Shown in pieces: positions 19,101 to 29,433 of a stretch of 64,000 nt of DNA; within the stretch, counting starts at the first letter, position 1, and the number at the start of each line of letters is the position of its first letter. Source of the stretch: Streptococcus sp. NPS 308 (GTDB lineage Bacteria; Bacillota; Bacilli; Lactobacillales; Streptococcaceae); the NCBI RefSeq assembly GCF_002355895.1, contig NZ_AP017652.1, positions 963,001-1,027,000 of the forward strand, in the 5' to 3' direction. Position numbers and translations under genes: made by a program. The notes below the pieces were generated by a model. The model did no database searches and was not told the origin of the DNA. It worked only from the letters and a program-made list of their open reading frames with translations.

Positions 19101-19805
19101 TTTTTCATTTGCAAAGTCAGCTTCTTCAAACCCTTTGAGGAAAGACTCGATCAGCCATTTTTGGGGACTGCTGGTGGATTGAAGGAAATCATAGATTTTG
19201 TAGACTTGCTGGCGCAGACCTCGTTCATCCTTGCCACGTCCAGCAAAGTTTTTCACTAATCGACTAAATTTCTCTTTATTTTCACCTTGGTAATGCTCTT
19301 CAAAAACCTGATGAAAAACTTCGTTCTTTAAGAGTAACTGTTCACTTTCATTTTGTAGAATACGGAAGTTCGGTGCGATATCAATCAGATAACCATGCTT
19401 GCCAAGGAATTTTTGTGTGAAAGAGTCCATGGTTCCAATGGCAGCGTTTGGTAGATCTGCCAATTGACGTCCCAAGTGTTGTTTGAGCTCGACATCATCG
19501 GTTTCTTGGATTTGTTGGCTGATTTTTTTCTCCAAGCGCTCTTTGAGTTCAGTAGCAGCCTTGACAGTAAAAGTCGAGATAAAGAGTTGGCTGATTTCTA
19601 CACCACGCGCTAACTGATCCAGAATGCGCTCGGCCATAACAAAGGTCTTCCCTGAACCAGCAGACGCTGAAACTAGGATATTTTGCCCTGCGGTATAAAT
19701 GGCTTCGATTTGCTCGGCAGTTCTTTTCTGTTCCTTGCTCGAACTTGCTTCTGCTTTTTGCAGTTTTTGAATTTCTTCCTCAGTTAAAAAGGGAATGGGC
19801 TTCAT
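16152..19805 (-). CDS. rexA: RexA/AddA helicase-nuclease subunit
   Basis: ATP-dependent DNA end-processing enzyme subunit (AddA family) that, with RexB, resects double-strand breaks up to Chi for RecA-dependent repair. 1217 residues. UvrD-type motifs: Walker [11 protein letters not shown] near residue 48, VDEYQDTN (Walker B region), and later [15 protein letters not shown] and LLYVAMTRA. The C-terminal RecB-type nuclease motif is [21 protein letters not shown]. The start overlaps the rexB stop by 4 bp (ATGA), giving tight coupling. Confidence 0.95.
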   Translation of the reverse strand: MKPIPFLTEEEIQKLQKAEASSSKEQKRTAEQIEAIYTAGQNILVSASAGSGKTFVMAERILDQLARGVEISQLFISTFTVKAATELKERLEKKISQQIQETDDVELKQHLGRQLADLPNAAIGTMDSFTQKFLGKHGYLIDIAPNFRILQNESEQLLLKNEVFHQVFEEHYQGENKEKFSRLVKNFAGRGKDERGLRQQVYKIYDFLQSTSSPQKWLIESFLKGFEEADFANEKDKLTEQIKQALWDLESFFRYHLDNDAKEFPKAAYLENVQLVLDEISSLNQESDSQAYQAVLTRVVVISKEKNGRALANSSRKADLKPLVDAYNEERKAQFAKLGQLADQITILDYQERYHGDTWDLAKTFKNFMSDFVEAYRERKRQENAFEFADISHYTIEILEKFPQVRDAYQERFHEVMVDEYQDTNHIQERMLELLSNGHNRFMVGDIKQSIYRFRQADPQIFNEKFQRYAQNPQEGKLILLKENFRSSSEVLSATNDVFERLMDQEVGEINYDSMHQLVFANTKLTPNPENKAEFLLYDKDDSGQEQEESQLETKLTGEMRLVIKEILKLHQENGVAFKEIALLTSSRSRNDQILLALSEYGIPVKTDGEQNNYLQSLEVQVMLDTLRVIHNPLQDYALVALMKSPMFSFDEDELARLSLQKSEDKVQENLYEKLVNAQKLAASQKELIHTELAEKLNKSMDILDSWRLYAKTHSLYDLIWKIYNDRFYYDYVGALPNGPARQANLYALALRADQFEKSNFKGLSRFIRMIDQVLEAQHDLASVAVAPPKDAVELMTIHKSKGLEFPYVFILNMDQDFNKQDSMSDVILSRQNGLGVKYIAKVETGAVEAHYPKTIKLSIPSLTYTQNEEELQLANYSEQMRLLYVAMTRAEKKLYLVGKGSREKLEAKEYPAAKNGKLDKHTRLQAKNFQDWVWAITKVFAKDHLNFSYRFVGEDQLTREAIGELENKSPLQDSSQADNRQSETIKEALEMLKEVEVYNTLHRAAIELPSVQTPSQIKKFYEPVMDMEGVEIAGHSHSVDKKISFDLPDFSTKEKVTGAEIGSATHELMQRMDLSQQPTLATLEETLQQVQTSPAVRDKINLSKILAFFDTPLGQEILANTNYLYREQPFSMLKRDQKSQEDFVVRGILDGYLLYKNRIVLFDYKTDRYDQPSQLIDRYRGQLALYGEALSRAYSTENIEKYLILLGKDEVQVVKV

Positions 19806-22800
19806 CGATTCAACTCCTCTCTCATTTTTTCAAACCAAGCTTGCTTGAGCTTTTCTCCGACCAGACGCTTTCCGTCAGCTAAGTCTAACCTCTCTAGGAA
19901 ACGGGCTTGTCCCAAGTGGTAATTTGCTTCAAAACCTGTGATGGCTTGGTGTTGCTGGACGTATGGGGCAATGCTTCTGCCATTTTCGGTATAGGGATTA
20001 ATGGCAAACTGGCCTTGTAAAATCTTCTCAGCTGCCTTCTTGTAAAGATGGGCATTGTAGTCCAATAAGAGCTGGAATTCCTCGTCTGTCAGCTGATTAG
20101 CCTTGTTTTGGTTATAAAACTCTCCCAAGTGACTGCTTTCTTTTTCTAAAAAGAGTCCTTGGTATTTCATTGATTTGCTGGCTTCTACTACTGCTCCTGC
20201 CAGACTTTTAACAGCTAATAAAGATTGGACAGGCTCAGCCATTTCCAAGTACATGGCACCGAAAAAGTTCTGCTCCCCTTCCTTTTTAAGGGCAGCAAGA
20301 TAGGTTGGCAACTGGGAATTGAGCCCATTAAAGAAATGAGGAAACTGGAACTGGGTCAAACTAGACTTGTAGTCCACCACTCCTAGTGCTCCATCAGCTT
20401 TCAAGCGGTCAATGCGGTCAACCTTGCCTCGCACATGGACACTCCGACCATTATCCAATTGAATAAAGGCCTGGTCCTTACCGCCAAATATTGCCTCCTC
20501 TTGGATGGTTTCGATAGCTGGATTATGACAAAGGATGTGGCCCGTAGTTCGCGCGACATCAAGCAGAACTTCCTTGGTAAACTGCGCTTCCAAACTTTCC
20601 TGATAAATAGCCTCAAATTCGCGTTCTTGGCTGGTTTCTTGAATAGCTTGTTCCAGACGTTGGTCAAAGGAATCTTCATCAGGCAGTTTCAAGGCACGTT
20701 CAAAAATACGATGCAAGAAATTCCCGTGACTGCGAGCATCAGGACGAAGGCGCAATTCTTCCTGCAAACCTAAGACATAACGGAGGAAATAACTGTATTC
20801 ATTGCGGTAAAACTCCGTCAAACCAGACGTAGACAGGTAAAACTCCTTGTCAGCTGGATAGAGAGCCTGCAAGGTCTCTTTCTCTAATGGTTTGCTGCTT
20901 GGGCTAGTTGGGAGTGCTGGATTTGTAAGACCTTTTTGATCAAGTTTTTTCCCCATCACACGCGCCAGAACCTTGACAAAGGTCACATCTTTTTCATTTT
21001 CACTAGAACCTGCCTGCTGATGATAGGCAACTAAGCTAGACAAGAGACTGTGATAAGAACCCATATCATCCTTAGACAGACCTTTGTGATGAATCTTCTT
21101 CTCTGTCCGATTAAATCCAAAACTCACCAGTTCTTGAAGATAGGCCGATTCCTTACTCTCATTTTCATTGAGGAGACTTGGAGCGGATAACACCAACTGC
21201 TTACGAGCAGCATTGGCTAAGGAAAGCATGGTATAGCGATTTTTCTTGAGGTTTTCACTACTTGCAATCAGTAATTGCGCTCCCTCCTCAGTTGCTTGAT
21301 TTAGACTTTGTCTTTCTTCGTCTGTCAAAAGACTGGTGTTTTGCGCGATTTTTGGCAAATGATCCTGAGTCAGCCCGATGGCGTAGACAAAATCAGCTGT
21401 CAGAGGGGCAATCAGATCGTAACTTTGCACCAGAACGGTGTCCACTGTCGCTGGAATGGTACGATACTGGGATAAGCTCATTCCAGAATGGAGCAAGGCT
21501 AGGAAATCCTCTAGACTAACCTGTGTACCAGCGAAAACGGTCGCAAATTGTTCTAAAACATGGCAGAAAGCCTTCCAAACTTCGGCTTGTCTTTCCTGTT
21601 CTAGAGTTTCCATAGTAGCTGTCAATCCTTGCATCTGCTTGCTTAAAGTAGCATTTTTTAGAAAAGTATTCCACTTTTGCAAGAGATTTTCAGTCTTTTG
21701 CTTCCGACTCGCAAATAAGGTTTCAAGTGGCGCCAAAACTCGCAGACGAAGAGCATTTAGACGCTCTAAATCAAATTTTCCATGATGGGATTTTGTAAAG
21801 GTCTGCTGAAAAGCTGGCATGCCATTGATGCCAAGATAGCGGAGATATTGCTCAAAAGCATCAATATCAGCCTGGCTAAGGTCAGAATACAGACCAGTTC
21901 TGAGGAGATTAATCAAATCCTCCTGACGGAAACGGTAACGTTTCAAACGCAAAATAGATTCGACATACTGAGTCAAGGGATGATGAGCCATGGATTCACT
22001 TCTACCAAGATAGAAAGGAATCTGGTACTGGTCAAAAATAGTTTTCAGTGATAGCTGGTAAGATGCCACATCACCCAGCAAAATACGGAAATTCTTGTAA
22101 CTCAGTTCTGGATGGTCATGTAATTTCTGACGAATGCTACGGGCTACTAATTCCAGCTCTTCTTTTTGCGTCAAACAAGACCAGATTTGCAGATTTTCAC
22201 GGTCCTTCTCATCAACATCTAAAGCGAGTTCTGAAAAGTCATAAGAAGACTCCAGCAAACGAGAGGCCTTGTCAAAACTATCCATTTTCTCATGTGTCTG
22301 AGAACGATCCTGAGCAGGTGTTTGGTATTTTGCCCCCAAATGATGAAGAAACTCCACACTGGCTTGGTAGAGATTCCCTTCAGAGAACGGACTGGTATAA
22401 GCCTTCTTGCTTGCATAAGCCCCAATGACAATCTCGACACCTTTTCGATGGAGCAGATCCACTACACGCTCTTCCTCAGCAGAAAAACGGGTAAATCCGT
22501 CAATGATTAAGGCAATCTGACTAAAATCACTACTTACCTTGCCATTTTCAATAGCCTCAATCAAATGGGACAACTGACTTCCCTGAGCCAACTGACCTTG
22601 ATTGAGATAGGTTGTTACTTTCTCAAAAATCAAGAGTAAATCTGCTCGTTTATCCTCATCCGTCAAACTTTCCAAGTCCAAAAAGCTCATCTGAGCAGTC
22701 GTCATCTCATGATAAAGTTCAACCAACTGCTGGATAAATTGAGGATCCTGCTTAATTGCACCATAAACACGTAAGTCCTTGGGATCGAGTTCCGCAAGGC

Positions 22801-23077
22801 ACTTATAAAAAGCCATCCCAAGCCCGATGTCATCAAGACTGGTCTTGGCAGGCAAATCATTTAAAACCAGGTAACGAGCCATTTGAGCGAAACGCGTGAC
22901 GGTAATCGCAAAAGAAGCCTGCTGGGACAAGCATTCCAGCACGGCGCGTTCCTTTTCAAATGAAAGAGAGTTTGGGGCGATATAAAAGACCCTCTTGCCT
23001 GCAGCAACTAGCTCTTCTGCCTCTCTCGTTAAAATTTCAGTCAAAGAAGTCCGAATATCAGTATACAGTAATTTCAT
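19802..23077 (-). CDS. rexB: RexB/AddB helicase-nuclease subunit
   Basis: Partner subunit of RexA in the RexAB recombination and repair complex. 1091 residues; the first half has a degenerate helicase-like domain and lacks a clear Walker A lysine motif, as is usual for streptococcal and lactococcal RexB. The C-terminal third has the nuclease domain ([14 protein letters not shown], then VDYKSS) and an iron-sulphur-type position is not evident. It is the first gene of the rexBA pair; no other gene lies within 100 bp upstream on this strand. Confidence 0.93.
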   Translation of the reverse strand: MKLLYTDIRTSLTEILTREAEELVAAGKRVFYIAPNSLSFEKERAVLECLSQQASFAITVTRFAQMARYLVLNDLPAKTSLDDIGLGMAFYKCLAELDPKDLRVYGAIKQDPQFIQQLVELYHEMTTAQMSFLDLESLTDEDKRADLLLIFEKVTTYLNQGQLAQGSQLSHLIEAIENGKVSSDFSQIALIIDGFTRFSAEEERVVDLLHRKGVEIVIGAYASKKAYTSPFSEGNLYQASVEFLHHLGAKYQTPAQDRSQTHEKMDSFDKASRLLESSYDFSELALDVDEKDRENLQIWSCLTQKEELELVARSIRQKLHDHPELSYKNFRILLGDVASYQLSLKTIFDQYQIPFYLGRSESMAHHPLTQYVESILRLKRYRFRQEDLINLLRTGLYSDLSQADIDAFEQYLRYLGINGMPAFQQTFTKSHHGKFDLERLNALRLRVLAPLETLFASRKQKTENLLQKWNTFLKNATLSKQMQGLTATMETLEQERQAEVWKAFCHVLEQFATVFAGTQVSLEDFLALLHSGMSLSQYRTIPATVDTVLVQSYDLIAPLTADFVYAIGLTQDHLPKIAQNTSLLTDEERQSLNQATEEGAQLLIASSENLKKNRYTMLSLANAARKQLVLSAPSLLNENESKESAYLQELVSFGFNRTEKKIHHKGLSKDDMGSYHSLLSSLVAYHQQAGSSENEKDVTFVKVLARVMGKKLDQKGLTNPALPTSPSSKPLEKETLQALYPADKEFYLSTSGLTEFYRNEYSYFLRYVLGLQEELRLRPDARSHGNFLHRIFERALKLPDEDSFDQRLEQAIQETSQEREFEAIYQESLEAQFTKEVLLDVARTTGHILCHNPAIETIQEEAIFGGKDQAFIQLDNGRSVHVRGKVDRIDRLKADGALGVVDYKSSLTQFQFPHFFNGLNSQLPTYLAALKKEGEQNFFGAMYLEMAEPVQSLLAVKSLAGAVVEASKSMKYQGLFLEKESSHLGEFYNQNKANQLTDEEFQLLLDYNAHLYKKAAEKILQGQFAINPYTENGRSIAPYVQQHQAITGFEANYHLGQARFLERLDLADGKRLVGEKLKQAWFEKMREELNR

Positions 23078-23183
23078 CTCAGCCTCGTTTGCTTTATCAA
23101 AGTTTCTTACTCTATTATAGCAAAGTTCGCTTCACAGTCCAAATCCAAAATTCTAGTTGACAATCATTTAACTAGCAAATCAA

Positions 23184-23603
23184 TCATCCTTCATCATCCA
23201 CTTTCATATGCTGAAAGATATAGAGGAAAAAGTCTTTGGAAACTTCAAAATGCCCATAACGGAGTCGAGAACTATAATCTTTCCATTCAGGATGTTGTCT
23301 AGCTATTTCTATGGAGCAATCTTTGACTGGTTGATAATACTCGACATTTCGTCTAAAGGGGAAAAATCCTTCAAACTGCTCTACTTGATAGGCCTTGTCG
23401 TCTATAATTTTACCCACGGCCACAAAAGCCTGTAACTTGTCTTGACCGTTCATATCGTATTTTGGGCTATAGTATAAAAGATAGTCACCTTTTTTCATAC
23501 GATTTAAGGAACCGCCCTTTCCATGACAGACCTGACAAAAATTCCCTTCAACTCCTCTTAAAACATGGTTCTTCGAAACAACTCCGACCCAATATCTAGG
23601 CAT
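23184..23603 (-). CDS. EVE domain protein (UPF0310 type)
   Basis: Small soluble protein (139 residues) whose whole length resembles an EVE domain, a PUA-related fold implicated in recognising modified DNA or RNA bases. Family features: YWVGVVSKNHV at the start, the NRMKKGDYLLYYSP segment, and FRRNVEYY. Its start overlaps the end of the marR gene by 8 bp, so both come from one message. Function in streptococci is not established. Confidence 0.8.
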   Translation of the reverse strand: MPRYWVGVVSKNHVLRGVEGNFCQVCHGKGGSLNRMKKGDYLLYYSPKYDMNGQDKLQAFVAVGKIIDDKAYQVEQFEGFFPFRRNVEYYQPVKDCSIEIARQHPEWKDYSSRLRYGHFEVSKDFFLYIFQHMKVDDEG

Positions 23604-24057
23604 TTTTATCCTCCAACTCTACTAAAAAGCGATTAAAAACTTCTCTATCGTTAGATAGTTTTTCAAAAAATTCTTCATCAACACCTTCTACTAAAGGTAA
23701 AGCTTGATTGACCTTCTCCGCGCCAGACTTCGTCACTGAGACCAGTTTTGCCCGACTATCCTTTGGGTGTTGATCGCGTCTAATGTAGTCTTTCTTCTCC
23801 AGTAGCCTAACAATCTGGGAAACCGTCATGACATCCATACCAGTGAACCGAGCAATATCAACTTGCGTTACATATTCCTCTCTATTAGACAGAAACAAGA
23901 GCGAGGTTAAAACGATAAATTGGGGCAAAGTGAGGCCAACTGATTTCAAGACTCTTTTTAAGTTGCTTTCCCACTTGTTGTAGACTTTGATGAAAAGAAG
24001 ACCTGTAGATTCTGTTTCATCATTTTTGTAAATTGAATTAAAGTAATACTTTGTCAT
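23596..24057 (-). CDS. MarR family transcriptional regulator
   Basis: Winged-helix repressor of 153 residues; the central part (EYVTQVDIARFTGMDVMTVSQIVRLLEKKDYIRR) contains the recognition helix and the beginning of the wing, followed by DSRAKLVSVTKSG, the classic MarR wing. Strong RBS AAGGAGAG. It is divergent from the HAD gene and upstream of, and overlapping, the EVE gene. The AT-rich 146-bp divergent region probably holds its operator. Ligand unknown. Confidence 0.88.
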   Translation of the reverse strand: MTKYYFNSIYKNDETESTGLLFIKVYNKWESNLKRVLKSVGLTLPQFIVLTSLLFLSNREEYVTQVDIARFTGMDVMTVSQIVRLLEKKDYIRRDQHPKDSRAKLVSVTKSGAEKVNQALPLVEGVDEEFFEKLSNDREVFNRFLVELEDKNA

Positions 24058-24144
24058 TATCTCTCCTTAAATATTAAGTATACATATTATATAAGATTTT
24101 ATTTTGTTTTTCAAGAAAAGGAGAGTCGAATGTTACAATTCTGT

Positions 24145-24173
24145 CAGACATTTCATAGTCTATATGCTATAAT
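24145..24173 (+). promoter_or_regulatory. Promoter of the HAD phosphatase gene
   Basis: A perfect -10 TATAAT (24168-24173) with a weak -35 CAGACA (24145-24150) at 17-bp spacing, 30 bp ahead of the start codon. Confidence 0.6.
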
Positions 24174-24203
24174 AAAAGCAAAACACCTAGAAAAGGAAGT
24201 CTT

Positions 24204-25013
24204 ATGATTAAACTACTAGCCTTGGATATGGACGGAACCCTCCTCAATGAAGCCAAGGAAATCCCTCAAGCCCACATCACTGCCATTCACCAAGCCATTG
24301 AAAAAGGTGTCAAACTGGTTCTCTGTACAGGTCGCCCGCTTTTCGGTGTTCTTCCCTACTATAAAAAACTAGGACTGGACCTCCAGAATGAGTATGTCAT
24401 TGTTAATAACGGTTGTTCAACTCACCAGACCAGTGACTGGGGTCTAGTTGACTGGCAAGAACTCAGTCCAGCCGACATTGAATACCTTTATGACCTAGCA
24501 GAAAAAAGCGACGTCCAGTTAACTCTTTTTGATGAGGAACATTATTTTGTTCTCGGTGGCAAACCTAATGAAATTGTTCAAAATGATGCCAAGCTAGTCT
24601 TTTCAGACCTGACTGAAATTTCCCTTGAGGAAGCAACTAGTGGCAAGTATCGCATGTTCCAAGGCATGTTTTTAGGAATAAAAGAGCAAACAGACGATTT
24701 TGAGCAACGGTTTGCGACAGAACTCTGCCAACGATTTAGCGGCGTTCGTTCGCAGCCTGTCATTTATGAAGCTATGCCACTTGGAACAACAAAGGCTACT
24801 GCTCTTTCTCGACTAGCAGCGATTTTGAAGATCGAGCCCTCAGACATTATGGCCATGGGCGATGCCAATAACGATATCGAAATGCTTCAGTTTGCAGGAC
24901 TTGGCATTGCAATGGGAAATGCCAGTGACCATGTCAAATTCCTTGCTAATGACGTTACAGCCAGCAATGAAGAAGAAGGCGTTGCACGCGCCATTGAGAA
25001 GTATATTTTATAA
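24204..25013 (+). CDS. Cof-type HAD phosphatase
   Basis: Haloacid-dehalogenase superfamily phosphatase of the Cof/YidA type, 269 residues. The nucleophile motif DMDGTLLNE is at about residue 8 and motif IV GDANNDIEM is near the C-terminus; the C2B cap lies between. These enzymes act on sugar phosphates or similar small metabolites; substrate cannot be told from sequence. Single-gene unit with its own promoter and terminator. Confidence 0.9.
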   Translation: MIKLLALDMDGTLLNEAKEIPQAHITAIHQAIEKGVKLVLCTGRPLFGVLPYYKKLGLDLQNEYVIVNNGCSTHQTSDWGLVDWQELSPADIEYLYDLAEKSDVQLTLFDEEHYFVLGGKPNEIVQNDAKLVFSDLTEISLEEATSGKYRMFQGMFLGIKEQTDDFEQRFATELCQRFSGVRSQPVIYEAMPLGTTKATALSRLAAILKIEPSDIMAMGDANNDIEMLQFAGLGIAMGNASDHVKFLANDVTASNEEEGVARAIEKYIL

Positions 25014-25021
25014 TTGAGAAG

Positions 25022-25056
25022 CCCAGTTCATGTCAACTGGGTTTTGTTTTTTTTTA
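25022..25056 (+). terminator. Terminator after the HAD gene
   Basis: CCCAGTT/AACTGGG stem with a 6-nt loop and a long T-rich run. Confidence 0.9.
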
Positions 25057-25156
25057 AGAATCACAAAACTTTAGAAACTCTTTAGAATTACTTGATGTTT
25101 CTTTGATTTCTATAGCTTATACTAAAGTTAGAAAAATAAATCAAAAGGAGAAAATC

Positions 25157-26065
25157 ATGAAAACAGTACTCGAAATTCATGGACTGACCAAACAATTTGG
25201 TAACCAAGCTATTCTTCAAGATCTTAGTCTAACCATAAAAGAGGGAGATATTTATGGTCTAATTGGAAAAAACGGAGCAGGTAAAACTACTCTTATCAAA
25301 ATCATTACACAATTATTGTTTGCGGACAAAGGTACAGTTTCCCTCTTTTCTAGTCAAGAACAAAATGAGTGGACCAAGGCTCTATCTCGAGTGGGTTCTG
25401 TTATCGAATCACCTGTAGCCCATAATCACTTAACAGCTTATCAAAATCTGAAATATTATTGTATGATTCGTCATATTCCAAATGCTGATAAGGTGATTCA
25501 TGAAACCTTGGACTATGTTGGCTTGTCAGATACAGGGAAAAAAGTCTTTCGTGATTTCTCACTAGGAATGAAACAAAGACTTGGTATCGCTATTGCTCTT
25601 CTGTCCAAACCCGACTTCCTGATCTTAGATGAACCTATCAACGGACTTGACCCAATTGGAATCAAAGAATTTCGTCTGATGTTTCAACGCCTCAATCAAG
25701 AAAAAGGCATAACCATTCTCGTCTCTAGCCATATCTTGTCAGAACTCTATCTCTTAGCTAATCGCTTTGGTATTCTGGATCAAGGTAAGATTATCCGTGA
25801 AATCAGCAAAGCTGAGTTTGAAACACTAAGTGAGGATTATATCGTGCTTAGAACAAGCGATAAAGAAAGAGCTTGTCAAGTATTGAAAGAACAAATCCAA
25901 CTCCAGTTCAAGGTTGTCAATCCAGAAAATGAAATCCATATCTTTGGTCAGGAACAAGATGTCAAACAGATTCTTAAGCAACTAACTTTGGCCGATGTTG
26001 CTATTGACGAAATTTACTTTGCCCGTCAAAATCTAGAAGAATACTTCACCCAATTGGTAGAATAG
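25157..26065 (+). CDS. ABC transporter ATP-binding protein (bacitracin/lantibiotic-protection type)
   Basis: ATPase of 303 residues: Walker A GKNGAGKTT near residue 35, signature SLGMKQRLGIAIALL, Walker B LILDEPINGLD, and a ~90-residue C-terminal extension common in antimicrobial-peptide exporters. The start at 25157 is preceded by AAAAGGAG; the longer frame from 25103 has no RBS. The permease follows 11 bp downstream. The convergent neighbouring two-component system is a plausible regulator. Probably protects against a peptide antibiotic or exports a peptide. Confidence 0.88.
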   Translation: MKTVLEIHGLTKQFGNQAILQDLSLTIKEGDIYGLIGKNGAGKTTLIKIITQLLFADKGTVSLFSSQEQNEWTKALSRVGSVIESPVAHNHLTAYQNLKYYCMIRHIPNADKVIHETLDYVGLSDTGKKVFRDFSLGMKQRLGIAIALLSKPDFLILDEPINGLDPIGIKEFRLMFQRLNQEKGITILVSSHILSELYLLANRFGILDQGKIIREISKAEFETLSEDYIVLRTSDKERACQVLKEQIQLQFKVVNPENEIHIFGQEQDVKQILKQLTLADVAIDEIYFARQNLEEYFTQLVE

Positions 26066-26075
26066 GAGAAAAATC

Positions 26076-26828
26076 ATGATACATACCATTCAAGCAGATT
26101 TTTACCGTCTTTTCCGCTCTAAAGGATTCTGGATTACAGAATTCATTCTCTTTGTACTTATGTTACTGGGTGCTACTATTGGCGCTACAGGGCATCTAAT
26201 GTCAGTTCAGGCAGCACCACCTGAGCTTCCTACCCATGGTTGGAATGGGATTGAAGCTCTAATCAACGCGTCAAATAACGGCTCAAACCTCGTTTTCCTC
26301 TGTATTATTCTAGTGTGTTTAGTTCTTGGGGTCGATTTAATCGGCAAGCTTTATAAAAATAGTTTGACAGTTGGCGTTTCTCGTACAGAATTTTTCCTTG
26401 CTAAATTCTTTGTACTAGCAAGTATCGCTCTCTTACAACTCATCGCCAGCCTTGTGATTGCCTTTATTCCTGCTACTCTACTAAACGGAATTGGAACAAT
26501 GCCTGATGGTTTTGCTACTAATCTCCTCTTAACCATTTTCCTTCAATTTCTTTGCCTCCTTGCTTGGCTTTCCATTGTTTCCTTCATTCTCTATGTTAGT
26601 CATTCTTATCTTGCGGTATTTATTGGTTATTTGGTCAGCTCTATCATCCTTTCTATGCCAATGCTTGTTTTCCCAGATATTGAAATTCTACGATATTTAA
26701 TCCTAGAATTTGCCTATGCTATGACTACTAATAATCAATCTATTCTCTATACCATCACGGTTTGCGTTTCTGTCATACTTTTCTTCTCTCTCAGCAGCCT
26801 TACCGTTTTCAAAAAGAAAAGTCTGTAA
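26076..26828 (+). CDS. ABC transporter permease (ABC-2 type)
   Basis: 250 residues with six predicted membrane segments; the pattern (an N-terminal cytoplasmic helix, one TM, a ~40-residue outside loop, then five TM) is that of ABC-2 permeases of the lantibiotic-immunity type. Pairs with the ATPase gene just upstream. Closest functional guess is peptide antibiotic resistance, based on context and architecture only. Confidence 0.85.
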   Translation: MIHTIQADFYRLFRSKGFWITEFILFVLMLLGATIGATGHLMSVQAAPPELPTHGWNGIEALINASNNGSNLVFLCIILVCLVLGVDLIGKLYKNSLTVGVSRTEFFLAKFFVLASIALLQLIASLVIAFIPATLLNGIGTMPDGFATNLLLTIFLQFLCLLAWLSIVSFILYVSHSYLAVFIGYLVSSIILSMPMLVFPDIEILRYLILEFAYAMTTNNQSILYTITVCVSVILFFSLSSLTVFKKKSL

Positions 26829-26835
26829 AAAAATG

Positions 26836-26860
26836 ACCTCCTCTAGGATATAGAGGAGGT
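26836..26860. terminator. Bidirectional terminator between the ABC exporter and the two-component system
   Basis: ACCTCCTCTA/TAGAGGAGGT perfect 10-bp stem with a 5-nt loop. A T-run follows on the minus strand (complement of 26828-26833) and a T/C-rich tail on the plus strand. Confidence 0.8.
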
Positions 26861-26868
26861 TTCTTCTG

Positions 26869-27747
26869 TTAAAAATAAATAAAGGCTGAAAACCATTCTC
26901 CATCTGTGCTTAGTTTCATATCTGCACCGAGAAGATGGCATAATTCCTCAGTAATATAGAGACCTAAACCAGAGGATTCTTCTGTGTCTGATAGATTTTC
27001 AGAATAAAAACGATTGCTGAGATTGTCTATATTCTTGATAGGTTTTTTGACAAGATTATAGATTTCTAAAACAAGCCTATTTTCTTCCTTTTTCAAAGAA
27101 AGTCGAGCCTTCTCCTTGCCGTGCTTGAGAACATTTCCCAGGAGGTTTTGTATAATTCGGTCAAGCAAGTCCTCATCAGTCGTCGTTTTCAATCCTGGTT
27201 CAACGTTAAAATCAAGAACAATCTGTGAAGATTGAAAAACGTCGTAATAAGCTAAAGTCTTTTTCGTTATAAAAGTAGATAAATCAAGTTCTTCCAGTTT
27301 CGGTTTGACTGCTCCTTCCATCAAATGACGGTATTCGAGGAGAGCCTCCAAACGTTTGGAAACCAAATCCTGATGATGAGCTATTTTATTTAAGGTTTCT
27401 GAACTATTATCGGGGTGTTTTATTAGTTGCTGAGTATATCCTGAAGCGATTGTCAAAGGTGTCCGAATATCATGAGCGATGTTACTGATTGCCATATCTA
27501 GGGTGCGTTTTTCACGCTTCATGATTAGCTGATTTTGCTCCACTTCCTGAAATAGATTCTCAATTTGGTTATGTAGTCGCAAAATGGTCTTTGAAAAGAA
27601 ATTTACACCGATCCTCTTCATGCTACCAGAGCGAATCTTTTCTTCTATTTGTCTGCTTAAATCTCTAATTGCTATATGATAGCGAATCAAAGAAATCGCC
27701 AAAATGATGTTAATGAGGAGCAATATAGATATCAAAATGTAAATCAT
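26869..27747 (-). CDS. Sensor histidine kinase with a single N-terminal membrane helix
   Basis: 292 residues. One hydrophobic helix (about 1-22) and no extracellular domain, then DHp with SNIAHDIRTPLTI (phospho-His), and HATPase_c with QNLLGNVLKHG (N box) and SSGLGLYI (G box). The compact form resembles kinases that sense through an ABC partner or the membrane rather than a ligand domain. It overlaps the stop of the response regulator (TAATG). Adjacent but convergent ABC exporter suggests it controls drug or peptide export. Confidence 0.9.
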   Translation of the reverse strand: MIYILISILLLINIILAISLIRYHIAIRDLSRQIEEKIRSGSMKRIGVNFFSKTILRLHNQIENLFQEVEQNQLIMKREKRTLDMAISNIAHDIRTPLTIASGYTQQLIKHPDNSSETLNKIAHHQDLVSKRLEALLEYRHLMEGAVKPKLEELDLSTFITKKTLAYYDVFQSSQIVLDFNVEPGLKTTTDEDLLDRIIQNLLGNVLKHGKEKARLSLKKEENRLVLEIYNLVKKPIKNIDNLSNRFYSENLSDTEESSGLGLYITEELCHLLGADMKLSTDGEWFSAFIYF

Positions 27748-28445
27748 TACTTATCTCCTTTTAATCGAACACCAACTCCCCAAATGGTTTCAATGTACTC
27801 ATGATTTGGATCCAGTTGATGCAGTTTTTTACGGAGATTGCTTAGATGGGTGTTGAGCGTATTGTCTCCAGGCAGGTAACTTTCTTCCCAAATCAATTCA
27901 TAGAGTTCTTCCTTGGTGAAGATTTTTTTAGGATGCTGGAGCAACATTTGGAGAATCTGGCACTCTTTCTTTGCAAGGCGAATGGTTTCAGTTGCGCTAC
28001 TTATTTCAAAACTATCCGCATCAAACTGGATATTTTTAAAGTTTTGTACGAAGTTATCAATTTCTCTTCGATTTCCTGACTGATGTTCCCCACTTTGGCG
28101 TAATTGCACGGTGACTCTGGCAAAGACTTCGTCCAAATCAAAAGGTTTTACTACATAATCATTGGCGCCGTCTAGGAGATATTGGCTGATGAGCTTTTTA
28201 TCACCTAAAGCAGTAAGCATGATGACCGGAGTCTGACTAGTTTGTCGAATAGCTTGCAAGACTTGATCGCCATTTTTCCCAGGGAGCATGATATCTAGCA
28301 AGACGAGATCAATGCCACCTTTGTCAAATTGCATGATACCTTCTGTCCCAGAAAATGCTTGAATCACCTCGTGTTCCTCTGCAAGAAGGGTTCTTAAGAT
28401 TTCCTGGATTTCATTATTATCTTCAACTACAAGTATGTTCGCCAT
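27747..28445 (-). CDS. OmpR/PhoB-type response regulator
   Basis: 232 residues: receiver domain (VVEDNNEIQEIL with acidic pocket, LVLLDIMLPG with phospho-Asp, and conserved Lys in VVKPFD), then a winged-helix DNA-binding domain ending IWGVGVRLKGDK. The start at 28445 (MANILVVED) is the conserved one; the extra 24 residues in the longer frame look like untranslated leader. Partner kinase gene follows with a 1-bp overlap. Confidence 0.92.
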   Translation of the reverse strand: MANILVVEDNNEIQEILRTLLAEEHEVIQAFSGTEGIMQFDKGGIDLVLLDIMLPGKNGDQVLQAIRQTSQTPVIMLTALGDKKLISQYLLDGANDYVVKPFDLDEVFARVTVQLRQSGEHQSGNRREIDNFVQNFKNIQFDADSFEISSATETIRLAKKECQILQMLLQHPKKIFTKEELYELIWEESYLPGDNTLNTHLSNLRKKLHQLDPNHEYIETIWGVGVRLKGDK

Positions 28446-28502
28446 AAACCTCGTCCTTTCTAAAACTATTATAACATGTTTTGTTGGGAATTCCAGATAC
28501 AG

Positions 28503-28537
28503 AAAAGCTCCTCTCACATTTTAAGCAAGAAGGAGCT
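28503..28537 (-). terminator. Terminator after the TraX-like gene
   Basis: On the minus strand AGCTCCT/AGGAGCT (18-nt loop) followed by TTTTCT, between the traX-like gene and the response regulator promoter region. Confidence 0.6.
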
Positions 28538-28551
28538 AATGAATATTGAAT

Positions 28552-29289
28552 CTACTTAACCAAATAAGCAATCAGGGTTATAATCCATAGATGAGTTGGG
28601 TAGAAAATATAAAAGAAATATTTACTCCAACTAGTTTCTTTTCCTCGCTGTCCATTATACAAGGCCATAAAAGGAAATACGGTGATAAAGAGCCAGTCAG
28701 AATTGAAAAGCATCATTTCCAGTGTTTGGTGCCAAGTGTCGTAAATTTGGATGGAAGTCACTAACAAGAAGGCCCACAGAAAGGCATAGAGGAGATTTCG
28801 CAAGCCCTTGCGATTTCGACAAGAGTAACTAATCAATAGAAATGGTAGCATGGTGATACCACCCTCAGTAAAAAGACAACCGAAAATCAAGAGCCCAGCA
28901 ACTCCAATCCGACGCCACAACTTCTCCTTTTTATCCAACTCTTTTCTGGGAAAACCAATCCAAAGCATGGTAACACCGATGGCCAACGTCAAGAAAATAT
29001 TATTAGTGACCATTACTCCCTTAGAGGCAAATAGGGCATTGAGGAGGCTATTTCCAGCAAACATGATAAGCGCACAACTCCAAAGGCGGATGAGGTAGTT
29101 TTTCAAATTTCGAGTATGGATGAAGCCTTCCATAGCCATATAGGCAAACCAAACTCCCACACAACGGGTCATAGCGTGAAGAATACCTTCCCACATAGGA
29201 GAAACGATCCCGGTGATATGAGGGATATGGTCCAGAACCATTACTGCCGCCATCAGATACTTCAACTGCGTCGCATTCCATTTTTTCAT
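28552..29289 (-). CDS. TraX family membrane protein
   Basis: 245 residues, about 8 hydrophobic segments. It begins MKKWNATQLKYLMAAVM and continues with VLDHIPHI, a pattern shared with TraX-type acyltransferase-3-like proteins (F pilin acetylation in plasmids). In streptococci such genes are chromosomal and not linked to conjugation; the acetylated substrate is unknown. Strong RBS AAAGAGG. Single-gene unit. Confidence 0.8.
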   Translation of the reverse strand: MKKWNATQLKYLMAAVMVLDHIPHITGIVSPMWEGILHAMTRCVGVWFAYMAMEGFIHTRNLKNYLIRLWSCALIMFAGNSLLNALFASKGVMVTNNIFLTLAIGVTMLWIGFPRKELDKKEKLWRRIGVAGLLIFGCLFTEGGITMLPFLLISYSCRNRKGLRNLLYAFLWAFLLVTSIQIYDTWHQTLEMMLFNSDWLFITVFPFMALYNGQRGKETSWSKYFFYIFYPTHLWIITLIAYLVK

Positions 29290-29364
29290 AATAAACCTCT
29301 TTCTTTTTGATCTACATAGAGTATAGCATACATTTCTACGTATAATCGTACACCCATCTTACAT

Positions 29365-29399
29365 TTAAAAAGCCTATCTTACATTTTTGTAAGACAGGC
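29365..29399 (-). terminator. Terminator of the polyamine operon
   Basis: Minus strand: GCCTGTCTTACA and TGTAAGATAGGC pair (one mismatch) around an AAAA loop and are followed by TTTTTAAAT. It lies 35 bp after the aguB stop. Confidence 0.8.
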
Positions 29400-29433
29400 G
29401 TGAATATTAAAAGTTTATTATGAAATTTACCTT

